Below, piece after piece: positions 49,421 to 60,359 of a stretch of 64,000 nucleotides of DNA (its first letter is position 1; every line of letters starts with the position of its first letter). The translations under genes were made by a program, and so were the position numbers. Under the pieces are notes generated by a model that saw only the letters and a program-made list of their open reading frames with translations, was not told the origin of the DNA and made no database searches. Source of the stretch: Druceiella hillmani (taxonomy: Eukaryota > Arthropoda > Insecta > Lepidoptera > Hepialidae). The stretch covers positions 20,657,001 to 20,721,000 of the forward strand of contig JAYKKI010000027.1 in the NCBI GenBank assembly GCA_039881145.1, in the 5' to 3' direction.

Positions 49421-49891
49421 CGCGAATAAACGGACTCACCTATTTGCTCTTCGTCTTACTTTGTTTTGTCCAATCATATTCTGTTCAATAAGGATCACTT
49501 TATACTTACCAGATACTTATACCAGGATCTCTGTTTTTTATCCCGCGTACTGAAACATTTGTTTGTTTATTTCGTTGGAAATAGTAAACTTATCGATCTA
49601 TTTCAATGCTAATAAGATATCTTCATATCGTCCGTACATCCATGGATACATGTATGAAACATGAGACTCGTATAAGTTTTTCATGTATTTACATTGATTT
49701 TCAATTGCTTTAGGAGACTATAACTATATTTTTAAAATAGTTATAATGCAGTCTTATCTTTAATTATGTCAAACACTTTTTAACATCTTCACCATTACCC
49801 ATTTGAATTTAATACTTTCTATGCTGCACAATTACTTCTGAATTTAACATGTATTTTACTGATGTAATGTATATAATGAGCTTACTACCTG

Positions 49892-50010
49892 AATTAACTG
49901 TGGTACCTTGAATAGATTGTAATTAACAGAATGGGGGAAATATATCGATCGAACTTCGATATATTTTCCTCATTCTGTTAATTACGATCCATTCAAGTTA
50001 TTAGTTAATT
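49892..50010 (+). repeat. Long hairpin, 42 bp arms, 7-base loop
   Basis: Arms 49907-49948 and 49956-49997 differ from perfect complementarity at 4 of 42 positions, all transitions. The loop is TCGAACT. Outside these, AATTAACT (49892-49899) pairs with AGTTAATT (50003-50010) after a small internal loop. It could be a microRNA-like precursor or a foldback transposon relic. Confidence 0.92.
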
Positions 50011-50355
50011 ATAGGAGTCCATATATCGATCCTTCTGTTAGTATTGCTGTCTTTTCAGTATTTATTAATTAATGGTCTGAGGCTAAAGTCTATTCCGTGT
50101 CTTCTTCTGCTTAACACTCGCTCATATATTTTATGACATGCTGTAAGTTTTTCAAATATTCACATGGTGCCATACATTTTATTTCTTTTGCTCCGTAGGA
50201 TAAGGGCTATTAAGGACGATTTTTCCTTTGCATAAGCAATATTCCAACAGAAGTTTGAGCTAGCACTCATTACCAAATCAAGTCGTCAATTGCAGATGCT
50301 CTACACTTGAACATTTTCCATTCTTTAGTTTTTTATTGCTATTGCAATTTTCTCT

Positions 50356-51477
50356 TGTTAATTTATTTATTTATCAACTTTCATGCATAGTACATATGGC
50401 GGGTTTATTGCTACATGAGCAATTTCTCCCAGTCAACCATAACAGTTGGTATTGAAATTTAGTTCGTAGACTGTAGTACAATGAAAATTATTTATAGTAC
50501 ATTAGACAGAATAAAAAATAAAAAAGACAAATTATTAATTGTACAAACTATTGATATGATTTGGAATGAGTTGAATGGAGGGAAGGACAAGAGCACAGAG
50601 GAAAAGGTTTTCGAAGAGGCAGGAATTTTTCACTCGATCTTTGAAAATATTTAGGAACCTGGTTTTCCTGGTGAACCAGATGGTTCCAAATTTTTGCTGC
50701 TTGGAGAGTGAAGGATTTATCGAAAGAGGTTAGAGGCCGTGAGCAGACAAATCTTTAAATTTTCCCGTGCGATAATTTGGGCTTTGAGGATTTTTTAATA
50801 TATTAAAAAGAAGTGTAAGTATGTAAAGTTAGCATCAATAACGGATCTTCAGATATTTGAGAAGTGACCTGTATTCAGAAATATGATCATATTTTCTTAG
50901 ACCGAAGTTGTACCGGATGCATAAATTTTGAAGACGTCCCAACTTGTACAAATATTCTCCATGAAAATCAGGATAGCACACATCTCCATTATAAATTAAT
51001 GGTAATAGGAGTGTTCGACAAAATATGTTTGACAAGTGAGTGTTTGACTAAGGTAGATGTTTTAGTTGGGAGAAAATTTTGAAGACGTTTCAAAGAGTGT
51101 ATCCTGTTGAAAATACGACGACTAACATCATTTACTTGAGGGCGCAAACTAAGACTTTGATCGATCAGTAGGCCTAGACTTATTATTAACAGTTTATCTA
51201 TTTTTATCTGGCAGTTTATTTCATTGTTGCTGGTGTAGGCAATAGTTTGAGTTTTACTGGTTTAGTTTGAAATTGCGTCTTTTGATTGATATTCAGGTAC
51301 AAAATCTGCATTACCACATATCTTGAAACAACCTTCTTTCCATCTCTTACTTAAATCGTCTGTATTTATTGATATCTGAGTGAGTTTCTGGTTCAAGTAT
51401 GTTATGTTTCGTCCACTACTCGAAGTCGTTAGACTGTGTAAAATGTTACATATAGAGTGTAATATTGGGGACACCAA
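50356..51477 (-). mobile_element. Jockey/CR1-like LINE reverse transcriptase C-terminus, decayed
   Basis: Read downward on the minus strand, the frame gives INTDDLSKRWKEG (near 51380), SKTQTIAYTS (51250), LGLLIDQSLSLRPQV (51180-51130) and IHSLKRLQNFLPTKTS (51100-51050). It then gives GRLQNLCIRYNFGLRKYDHI with SEYRSLLKYL (50950-50840), and QAAKIWNHL (50690). This is the post-catalytic thumb-to-end part of a non-LTR reverse transcriptase, broken by at least three stops. The presumed 3' tail is the GATAAATAAATAAATTAAC run on the minus strand at about 50377-50358. The catalytic box, endonuclease and ORF1 are missing, so it is a 5'-truncated copy. Confidence 0.85.
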
Positions 51478-51499
51478 AATACCGGATAGTTCTAATCCA

Positions 51500-52076
51500 T
51501 ATGAAGGTCGACAAATAGTGGTTTATATGAACGAAACTTTATCTGAACCGTTCAAATTCCAAAAAGGAGCAAAGGCTTTCCTAAGTTTATTTTATATTTA
51601 CAGCGAGCATGTATTGTTTAAATTGTGTAGAATATTAGTAATCTCGATTTTACTGTGTGGAGTTGAGGTGCGGAATATAAAAAAGCTGAAATAAAGGACA
51701 AAGACCCATTTGACATGTGGTGCTTGCGCAGAATGCTACAGACATCTTGATATATCATAAATAGAAATAAAATCTAGATTCTACACTATCTGCAAATAAA
51801 AAGTACTCACACAATTCGGCTATAATTGAACGTGAAGAAGATAGCCTAGAAAAGCTATTCATAGCAGGAGAAATAGTGAGAAAGCGACCAAGAGGTCATT
51901 TTTTGGCTAAATGGTCGAATAAAATACAAATCTTTTCCGGTATACTCTTTAACGAAACCACGCAATATGTTCAAGACCGAAACCAATGGAAAGAAAATAT
52001 ACAATTCTGCAAGTCGGCGACTCCAAGCGAACACGACCCTTAGATATTAAGATACGACTAAAATAAAATAAAATGA
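51500..52076 (+). mobile_element. Second LINE reverse transcriptase C-terminus, plus strand
   Basis: The plus strand gives AFLSLFYIYS (51574), LVISILLCGVEVRNIKK (51640-51690), MWCLRRMLQTS (51715-51750), LEKLFIAGEIVRKRPRGHFL (51850-51905), RNQWKENIQFCK (51978) and the closing HDP with stop at 52041-52043. The order RMLR-like, GKR.RGR-like, W...R..W, GHDP-like is characteristic of the end of insect RTE/Jockey-type endonuclease-reverse transcriptases. An (AAAAT)-type tail follows at 52059-52076. It is truncated upstream where it meets the opposite-strand LINE near 51480, so the two elements are nested or abutting. Confidence 0.85.
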
Positions 52077-52646
52077 TATACCGGATATTTTGTTTACCGA
52101 CTTTCCTATGTCAGTTCTGAGGATTCTGAAACTTTTTCATGTATTTCCGGAATTATCTTTTTATTATTTCAGAAGTTCTTCAACACTGCAAGTATTCGAT
52201 TTTTCTATTAATTTAAATTTTTTAAGTGTATTTTTAATTTGTACTTTGCACATTTCGTATATATTACTGAATTGATGTATAAATATTCATAATTATTTTT
52301 AAATCGCGTTTTCATCTAGAAATGTTTCGAAGAATAATTTAAAACTGTTTATTAAAACGATTATACAATTAGATTTCATAGTTTCTAAGTAGTTCCATAT
52401 CAAACTTGAAAAGACAATTTTCTTGATTGTCGTGGAAATGACATAGAAAAATTTAAAAAAAATATGTTTTATAATTATGATATAATTTCCTCGAATTGCC
52501 TAAATATGTTGGAAATCAATATTCACAAAATATTCATATACATAAATATACGGCATTTTGCATATACGCTCCTGCCTATTATAATATTATCACCTGGATA
52601 AAAGTTGAAAGCGGTTTATGAACATGTTTTACTCAAAACTTTGTGA

Positions 52647-52700
52647 GACTCTTCGCGGTATTAATTTAAATAAATTATAAACATAATACCGCGAAGAGTC
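52647..52700 (+). repeat. Perfect 17 bp GC-rich inverted repeat
   Basis: GACTCTTCGCGGTATTA (52647-52663) is exactly complementary to 52684-52700, with a 20-base AT-only loop. CGCGAAGAGTC-type arms stand out in AT-rich DNA. Confidence 0.95.
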
Positions 52701-52704
52701 CATA

Positions 52705-53690
52705 ATTAGAATTATATTACGACTTTGATGAATGATTTCATCAGATTAGGAGTTAATTTGCTTACAGGAATCGATGTCTTAAATCTTATTAGAGAACCAC
52801 TATTCTACATTCAAACGTTCTGCGTTTAACGTAATATCGTTCCTAGTAATCGCAAATAATCATAAGTGAGACGTAAGGCAAAAATTTTGCCTAATGCAAT
52901 TAATAATTTTTGTTTTGGGGTAAGTTTAAATTGAAGTATGTCATTGATATTGGCATACGTTTCCACAAACTGGAGAGATTGGCAGTAAATATAATATTTC
53001 TATTAGCCTTGCATAGAATATGCCGCCAAAATAGGGAAAAAATCTAATTATAATTAAAAAAAATACACTGCCGGACACTGCCACAATTATTTTCGCGAAA
53101 ACGTCAGAGGTCAAAAAAAATTAATAAAATATTTTATTTTAATCGTTTAATTCTTTCCCGTCTTATATTTATTGCATACATGATAGTGGTATTAGAAGGA
53201 GGATTCATATGGCTTTGAAATTATTTGAATACCCCTTGCAAACGTCAAATCTATTGGTCGAAATTTTTGGGTTTACTTTGAGCGGGTGCCGTTCACGATA
53301 TTCGGTCTCAATATTGTCACGTACTTTTATCCTTTAGCTTTAAAGGAACTAACCGAGTTACGCCTTTTTTACGAGTTATTGAAATTTTAAATTATTTCTG
53401 TTGACCTTGTTGTTTATTTCGGCGATTTTACAGAAGGTTCTCATCAAAAACTTTTCCTTTATTAATTACCTATTACTACCTTATGCAATTGCCTCCTGTC
53501 TTATACTTCTGCCTATTTCTACTGATTTTTGAATTGTTTATTATAATTTTTAAAAAAATCTTTAATTTTAATTATTTAAATATATTGTCTATTGCAGTAT
53601 TCTACGATATAACATTTGAACATAATGGTGTTTTGATTGACTGGTCAATATTGAAAATATGGCAAGCAATATTTCGTTAAATTTATATTT
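52705..53690. other. AT-rich DNA without recognisable content
   Basis: No repeats or motifs found. The 65-codon plus frame at 53483-53680 is hydrophobic and AT-driven and shows no domain. Confidence 0.5.
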
Positions 53691-54800
53691 TTATAAAAAA
53701 CTCTGTAAATGAATAAGTCTAGAAACTGAGAGTAGCCGTAAGTTATTTTAATATTCACAAACCTCAATTCTTTGTCGCTTTTCTCATTATAAATATAGGT
53801 GGTATAATACTAAGCGTCTAATAAAAGTGAAGTAATTAACTGGTATAATAAAGTTCTGCTAAAAAGTATAATTGAAACGACATTCGCTGCTGAAGTCTAC
53901 AACCGACGGCTCAGCCACCTCCCATTTGCAGCTGTCTGTTATTCATTATTTCCTTTATGAAAATTGTTAATTTCTCCTTTTCCTTTTTCACTTTTCTTTT
54001 GCTTGTGGTTGAGTTAAAATAGTTTTTCCCGTAGTACTATTTAGGTCACGTGAATATCGTATCGCAATGTGTTATAGTAGACTTCTGGATAAGCGGAAAC
54101 AGGACAATATTTTTTTTTACTTTTGTTTTAAATGAAATAAGCTACTTTTTCAACATCTATTCTTAATTATTATTGTTCAAAATGTGTATTATATTCGGTA
54201 TAAAAATGAGACGACTGATGTAGTAAAGGAACGTTTTCTCGCTCATCTTTCACCAATCGCTAGGTAGTATTTCAGCATGCAACTTTACTTAGTAACATAA
54301 ATTGAGAATATGTATATTCCCTTCCACGGTATTTGAAGTCCTTAGGTCAACTCTGATGTCATTCGTACTTGCGTCAATCTTAATGTAGTGAATGAGAAAT
54401 GGTGTTAATTTGTCCTGATATTCTTATATTCATTGTGTCTAGGAATTAGAAAGTTGAAGTCCATTTTTACAATATTAGGACATAATTTCATATGTTTAGT
54501 AAAATACTTCTTAAAAATTAACAATAGAATTAGTTTTCAAACTGTGCCGGCGTATTCCCGAAGTTTCAATGTTTTAGTAATTAAGGAAATTGTTCATAAA
54601 TTACTTTAACCTATAATGGAAATGTTGCAATTTAGTAAAGGATCACCCTTCATATAGATTTGCTTAACGCAATTTAGATTCCATAAAATTAGGCTGAATT
54701 TCACCAAAGGAAAAACAAAATAATTATTAGAATCTTTATGTTATAAGGTTTTTTTGTATTTGTTACAATGTTACTGTTTTAACAAGAATTTGAAATAAAA
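53690..54800 (+). repeat. Second copy of the 1610-2760 tail segment
   Basis: It matches 1610-2760 in the same order: a TATAATAAAGTTCTGCTAAAAA word near 53842 (compare 1748), the GC-richer patch at 53880-53945 (compare 1785-1850), and GAGAAATGGTGTTAATTTGTCC near 54388 (compare 2288). It probably completes unit 4. Between unit 4's 49080 and this block lie 4.6 kb that correspond to only about 0.2 kb in the 220-2760 copy. Those 4.6 kb hold the LINE fragments. Confidence 0.7.
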
Positions 54801-54979
54801 TATAATTCTCTAATATGGAATCAAAAGAAAAGCTCTGGTTTCCTTGGTTGCGGAATGGAACTTTTAAAAAATATTTAAAAACATTATCACGCACTTAATT
54901 ATTAAAATAAATTTAATTGATTTAATGCCTTGATATTTTTACTTGTAATTCAACGTAGCATGATATCGCGCGAGAGCCT

Positions 54980-55005
54980 GTATTGTGTAAATACTTACAC
55001 AATAC
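54980..55005 (+). repeat. 11 bp palindrome with 4-base spacer
   Basis: GTATTGTGTAA, ATAC, TTACACAATAC. Just upstream is the GC word TCGCGCGAGAGCC. Confidence 0.85.
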
Positions 55006-55128
55006 CCGCAATTATAGCTTTTAGTTCTTCAAAAATCCAATATCATTAGGGTTTTGAAAAATGCGCATTACTTTTATCAAATATTCAATTAATTTATACA
55101 AAACATCATATTTAGGCATTGGAAATTG

Positions 55129-55431
55129 TTTTGATTGATTACAATACGAGCTTAAAATACGATTTTTTGATTGATTACAATACAAGTTCTGATTGATTAC
55201 AATACGAGATTACAATCCGAATTTTGATTGATTACAATACGAGATTACAATACGAGTTTTGATTGATTACAATACGAGTTTTGATTGATTACAATACGAG
55301 ATAACAATACGAGTTTTGATTGATTACAATACGAGTTTTGATTGATTACAATACGAGTTTTGATTGATTACAATACGAGATTACAATACGAGTTTTTATT
55401 GATTACAATACGAGTTTTAATTGATTACAAT
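55129..55431. repeat. Minisatellite, core about 22 bp, about 11 copies
   Basis: TTTTGATTGATTACAATACG plus AG recurs, alternating in places with an 11-base GATTACAATAC-type short unit. The array thus has a higher-order pattern of long and short steps. Confidence 0.95.
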
Positions 55432-55434
55432 ATA

Positions 55435-56280
55435 TACATCATGGTGACTTCGCACATAAAATTACAGTAGTGCAACCAAAATTTATTTATTGATTGATCA
55501 GCTTGTGTTTATTGATCCTGCACGGATTTCTGCGTAAAACTAATAACATTCTATCTTTATAATTTTTTTTAGTAAAATAAAATTAAAATGGTCCGCTTCT
55601 AATGTTATTGTTAAAGATTTGCAAAAAAAAACTTTTGCATAACGCTCTATACGGTGTAAAGTGAAAAACATGTACCTAGATATTCACACATTTGAAATCT
55701 TCCTAATCCTGAATATCGAATTACCTTATACATTAATTCCATAAAGTAATATTGCGTCATATTTTTAATTTTTATTATATTTTTCCGTTACTCCAATATA
55801 TATTTTCCCGTTATTCCATATTACTCCAATATAAAAAAATATTTAGGATAGGTATACAAAAAGTAATATTATTGTGAGGTACTAGTTTAAATATAATTTG
55901 AATACTATCCCCTGTAATATAATATAAATGAAAATATAAATAATACAAAAGATACAAACTTAATGTTTGTGCAATGTTAACATAACAATTTTAAACTTTT
56001 TCACATTTTTAATGCTTGTGTATATTGTAGCACACCTCCTCACTTTCACCTTGTAAAAACTGTCACATCTTTTTGTAAGACTATAAAGATTTCTTCTAAA
56101 AATATTTGTTTATGTACTTTTCTGAAATATTTATCAACAAAAAGTAATATTTCAAAATGTTGTTCCTAACGTCAACGAATAAATGAAGGATCGAGCACAA
56201 AGCCAAACATTGTTTTTTATTGGGTTCAATACTAAATAATTATTGAATATATTTGGCGTTAATTTTGTAGAAATTCATTA
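55435..56280. other. AT-rich DNA without recognisable content
   Basis: Read on both strands; no reading frame, transposon or structured repeat supported. Confidence 0.5.
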
Positions 56281-56336
56281 TTCATAATTAAATTAAGCTA
56301 CGTGATGTAGTATTCATTCTACTTTATTTAAATTAT

Positions 56337-56383
56337 TTACCGTGACCTGAGTTTCGTTGTATTACAACATCTTCAGGTGGCCA
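56337..56383 (-). ncRNA. Hammerhead-type ribozyme motif, minus strand
   Basis: On the minus strand: CTGAAGA (56376-56370), a 5 bp stem II GTTGT-AAT-ACAAC, GAAA (56355-56352), a 3 bp stem III with a 2-base loop (ACT-CA-GGT) and the cleavage triplet GTC (56346-56344). Flanking stem I pairing is weakened by transitions. Very short stem III is described for hammerheads of Penelope-like elements. One extra U stands between CUGAAGA and stem II. Confidence 0.6.
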
Positions 56384-56799
56384 ATTAGCAAATAATCTTT
56401 GTTATTATGTGATATGATGTGTGAACCCGGCTACATCTCTAAGGAGACACATCACAAAAGAAAACAAAAAATGGAAGATTTGTACAAATATTAGTATAAC
56501 TTTGTGCCCTGGCTATTGTATAAATATATTACTGAGAATAATATCAATTTAATTTTATTACATACACCAAAACATTTGCATTGTGTAACCTCATAGAATA
56601 ACATCAATTTAATTTATTACCTTTACTAAAATACTTTTATATTGTATAACTTTCGAAAATATAATTAAAACTGTACTGCTCTTCTACAATAAACTCATTA
56701 ACGTAAGCAGTGGGAAAACCCATACAAACCCGGCTTCCTTTATTGTTTTGTGTGATAGTTAAATGCTGTTGTAAGTTTCTAAGAGTTAATCTTTGCAAA

Positions 56800-56847
56800 T
56801 TACCCACCTGAAGATATTGTAATACAACAAAACCTAGGTCGTGGTAA
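56800..56847 (+). ncRNA. Hammerhead-type motif with mutated GAAA
   Basis: Plus strand: TTACCCAC (56800-56807) pairs with GTGGTAA (56841-56847) as stem I, with one bulged C. CTGAAGA lies at 56808-56814, stem III is ACC-TA-GGT and the GTC triplet ends at 56840. The conserved GAAA reads AAAA at 56829-56832, and its first base is normally essential, so this copy should be inactive. Confidence 0.6.
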
Positions 56848-57029
56848 AGAATTTAAATAAAGTAGAAATAATACTACATCACGTAGTTTCGTTTAATTGT
56901 AACTAAATAATCAGCTTTACTTAATTATGAAACTGCATCGTTTTTTTCCGACGGAATTCAAGTCTAAAATTTTGAGTTAATTATAGTACACTGTTACGGT
57001 AATATGTATATTACTGGAAAGTGTTCAAG

Positions 57030-57560
57030 TAAAATAGGAAGTATTAATTATATGGTTTTTAGAAAATTTCCACGAACATGTATACCATTTTGACGTTGTT
57101 GATATTATGTAAGCACATTTTGTAATAAGGTGGTTTAATCAGTCACTCGTACACTGAAGGATAAAAATTGTATACATATGTTTACATGACTATTGTGTAG
57201 ATCTTTCCTCAACTCATAAAGTACCCGAACACCATATTTTGAGACTTTGCCTAATTGGTGTAAATGTTCCTTCACTGTACCATAAGAGAATTCAAGTTTA
57301 GTAGCCAAAGTCCATTTTGAAAGTTTGAGATCTTCTTTAATTAATCATTTTAATTTGTCGATATAAAATTCAACCGATCGACCAGATGTGGGTTGGGCCT
57401 TAAAGTAAAATCGCAATTCTGGAATTGCTGGATCCATCGTCTTGCAATAGCATCGGAGACAGCATCAAGAACTATTATAGGTATATTTTCAGTTAGACGT
57501 AACTTTTAAATTCATAAAGCAAAAAATGATGCACATTGATCTTAACATCATTGGTATTTT
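57030..57560 (-). pseudogene. Mariner transposase N-terminal fragment, minus strand
   Basis: The minus strand gives IARRWIQQFQNCDFTLRP (57450-57395), then a GRSVEF-like patch in a shifted frame. WTLATKLEFSYGTVKEHLHQ follows, then LGKV (57330-57245), and a VLYELRKD remnant. This is the paired helix-turn-helix region of mariner transposases, of the group that includes the domesticated SETMAR sequence. Frameshifts break it. The catalytic half is unrecognisable below 57180. It differs from the mariner in units 1 and 2. Confidence 0.75.
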
Positions 57561-57650
57561 ATTGACGTTGCTTTGTCAATTTTGAAAATAATGCGGTGAG
57601 CTTTACATATATACTAACCACAGAAAGCTCCCGAAGTTTTTTAAAAAACT

Positions 57651-57662
57651 ATATAAATATAC

Positions 57663-57700
<38 letters not shown>
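57651..57700. repeat. ATACATATAT microsatellite
   Basis: TA repeats broken by two CA steps. Confidence 0.92.
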
Positions 57701-58329
57701 TTTTTCTTTATAAAACGCTACTTTTTATTATTTAACCTAAGTGATATACGAAATTCAAATGCGGAGCACCGAAATGTGAGGAATAGATAAAAATACTAAC
57801 AAATAGATAAGAGGCTAATTGAGTTCCTCACTGTAAGGGTAACAATTCTGAAAAGGGGAAAATCACTTTTCTCATTAAAAATATCTACCAATCCAGAGCA
57901 ATAACCGTACATCAGCGTAGACACAATGAAAGCGACCAGCAATAAAAACTCCATACATCCAACAAACGACGACGGTAGCTAACAGCAATATCCGCCCGGA
58001 GGACTGAAAAGAGATACGCGTACGAGTGACCTGTGCGAGGCCTTAGGTTTCTCGACTCTATTTACGACGCTATGTATATGTATATTAACAAAATTTCAAA
58101 TAAATTTCTGACATTTGCTCCAAAATTTAAACCAGACAATGGGTTCGAGATAATTTAATTCAACAGTCATTCAATTGAGATTATTCTCAAAGCACCTTGA
58201 TGATATATATCACAAAAAAAAAAAAATTTTTTATTAATTTTCTAGCAATAATAGGAATTATTGAATTTCTCTTATGTTTTCTATAAAATAAAAAACAAAT
58301 TTAAATGACTCTTTTTGTGAGTTCAGAAG

Positions 58330-58430
58330 AACTGGATGGGGACTCGATCCCTATTTAATTGTTGTAATTCAACTCTAAGTTCCTCACCTAATAGACGAGA
58401 ATGGCTACTTATTATTTGGAGAGTATCTAT
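58330..58430 (-). mobile_element. Possible tRNA-like SINE head
   Basis: Minus strand: TCTATTAGGTGAGGAAC resembles an A box of the Glu/Asp tRNA type, GTTGAATTACAAC forms an anticodon-like stem, and AGGGATCGAGTCCCCATC resembles a T arm with a B box. Spacing is about right, but the stems are imperfect and no acceptor stem is seen. Confidence 0.3.
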
Positions 58431-58774
58431 ACTATCGTTTCTCCGCTTTCCAATATGTTTACTGTTATATATGAGTTCTATAATCAGCTAAATCAGTCAA
58501 AATATTTTACGCTAATTATTTCTTACAATTTAATAAAAATTCGATTAGATTAAGATATTTAAGATGATTACCATACTTTTTAGATTCAATAAATACTCTA
58601 TAAATTTTGATAGAAAAATCAGGCAATGAGCCAAAAAGAAGTATTTTCGGAGATCCTATCTCGTAAATGCCTGACGTCAAAAACAGCGTGATATTTTAAT
58701 AGACACATTTTAGTACAAATATTATTGAGCTATACAAATTTATTTTCTTTAGTTTTACGCAGAAACAATTATGG

Positions 58775-58832
58775 GCGGGGAAATATAGCTTAAAGTGGAT
58801 CTGTAAATATACACGGCGGGGAAGTTTAAGCT
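58775..58832 (+). repeat. GGCGGGGAA words, two copies, recurring at 60361
   Basis: GGGCGGGGAAATATAGCTTA (58774) and GGCGGGGAAGTTTAAG (58816) lie 42 bases apart, and the latter 16-mer recurs at about 60361-60376. G-rich 16-mers are unexpected at this base composition. Confidence 0.7.
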
Positions 58833-59540
58833 GTGTGTTTGCGTGATTTTAGCTGGTACGATACCGTTTGCTTAAGATAAAGAAAATTACTTTTAATTAC
58901 TATTGAGGATATAAAAATGCTTTCAAATGTGATGATATGAAAAAACCATGAGTTTTTGATATGCAAATATCACACAAAAAATAAAAATTGCAGTGTCGGA
59001 TAGGGTAACAGTTTTTTATTTACCACATTTATCATATATAAGTTCATATTACTATTTGATCCAGGCTTATTAAGTGCCGCTCGAGTTATCTGAGCACGCT
59101 TATGTTGTCTATATTTATGGTAGTAAGTTGATAATGGGTTCACGTCGGCATTTTCAGTGTAATTTTCCTTGGAAATTTCTGATTTTTGAATTCGTGTAAT
59201 TTTTGTAATTCTGATTGGACTTTTTTTCTGATATCTCCCAACGAATATTGGGAATTTCCAGACTTTTCTAAATTTAGATTATCTCCTTGAGTTTTCATGA
59301 AATACACTTAGAAACCCTATATGAGATAAATACATAAGCTTTTACATTTTAAATAATACTAGGTTCTCTCGGATGGAATAACTTATCTATGAAATATGAT
59401 ACAGTTTCTGCATACGTGTCGAAACAGAAAGTCGGTTTTGCTTGGCTAGTGCGCTTAAGTTTTTACTTTATACTCTGATTTTTTCACCTTATTCATACAT
59501 TTATGTATCTTGCGTTTTCCCCTATTTCTTTATTATTCAG

Positions 59541-59704
59541 ATGGTTACCAACCCCAGCGGAATCCATTAAAAGTTATTAAAACAGTCATAATTACACAGT
59601 CCCAGCTAATAACAACGAAAATGCCAATTCCGGAAATAAATAGCCTATTAGCCACTGCAACTGACCACAGGGAAGAAAGTGTCATAACGGATGTCCGGTT
59701 ATAG
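59541..59704 (+). CDS. Exon-like terminal frame behind a strong acceptor, unknown
   Basis: The acceptor TTTCCCCTATTTCTTTATTATTCAG-like tract ends at 59540. The frame then reads GYQPQRNPLKVIKTVIITQS from 59543, then TTKMPIPEINSLLATATDHR, and stops at TAG 59702-59704, about 54 codons. It enters in phase 1, as does the frame at 44755. GC content is well above the surroundings. An AATAAA lies about 130 bases past the stop (near 59834). No known domain; threonine-, isoleucine- and proline-containing, probably disordered. It could be the last exon of a gene whose other exons are outside the window. Confidence 0.45.
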
Positions 59705-59709
59705 CGTGA

Positions 59710-60350
59710 TGAAAGCTAATAGAAAACTAGTACTTGTGAGGCATTCTACGGCTTATGTGCCACAACGGCTTGGTTATTAAACGTTATTTTTTTTATTTTT
59801 GCTAAAGCTACCGTCAATTTTCAGTTTTATTATAATAAACGAGCCTTTTTTTAAACGCCTAACTTTAATTTGAATTTTTTATTTCAAGTTAATCTGTTAA
59901 ATTTATTGTTTAGATTATAAATGAATTCGAATTATTCAATTTATTTTTTCCCCGAACACGTTATTTTTATGACAAGTCTCTATTTTAAACACTGCTCTGT
60001 TTTAGACTCTAGCACGCAAGTTTATTGTATCTAGACTACAAGGACCATAATGTTATTAGCATCAAATTTATAGGTATAGCAAAATTAAAAGGTAAGTCCC
60101 AAAGAAAATGTAAATATTCAAAACGAGGAACAAAAAGAATCCTTCATTGACTTTCATTCTTAACGAGAGCAAGAATAGCATTTTTCTAGTCAAGTTTTAA
60201 TTTTTTTCACCCATCAAAATTTTCTCCTTAATACACGATCCGAAAACAATATCATTTGCCATAAATATGCGTTCACACAAAAGATACATCACTGACATAA
60301 GTAAGAAAAGTACTTGTTGATAGCGTATTGATTTATAATTTTTTTTGTGA
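59710..60350. other. Putative 3' flank and AT-rich DNA
   Basis: It contains the AATAAA near 59834 and nothing else that can be supported. Confidence 0.4.
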
Positions 60351-60359
60351 TCTCTTGGA

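Larger units (their letters stand above)
56285..56902. repeat. Fold-back pair of hammerhead-bearing repeats
   Basis: Arms 56285-56400 and 56784-56902 are inverted copies of about 115 bp. Both contain CTACGTGATGTAGTAT or its complement, TCTACTTTATTTAAATT and the hammerhead core. A third copy is at 48440-48560. The 380 bases between the arms hold a short GTCTC-TAAG-GAGAC hairpin and a roughly 70 bp imperfect tandem pair (56536-56672, word TATCAATTTAATT). No Penelope reverse transcriptase was found. Confidence 0.85.

Noticed and set aside
49305..49553. Secreted or membrane protein on the plus strand (82 codons)
   Set aside because: It is the complement of a LINE 3' end; the hydrophobic residues are a shadow.
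51380..51500. Start of the 104-codon plus frame as a gene
   Set aside because: The first 40 codons are the complement of the opposite-strand LINE. Only the later part is a reverse transcriptase remnant.
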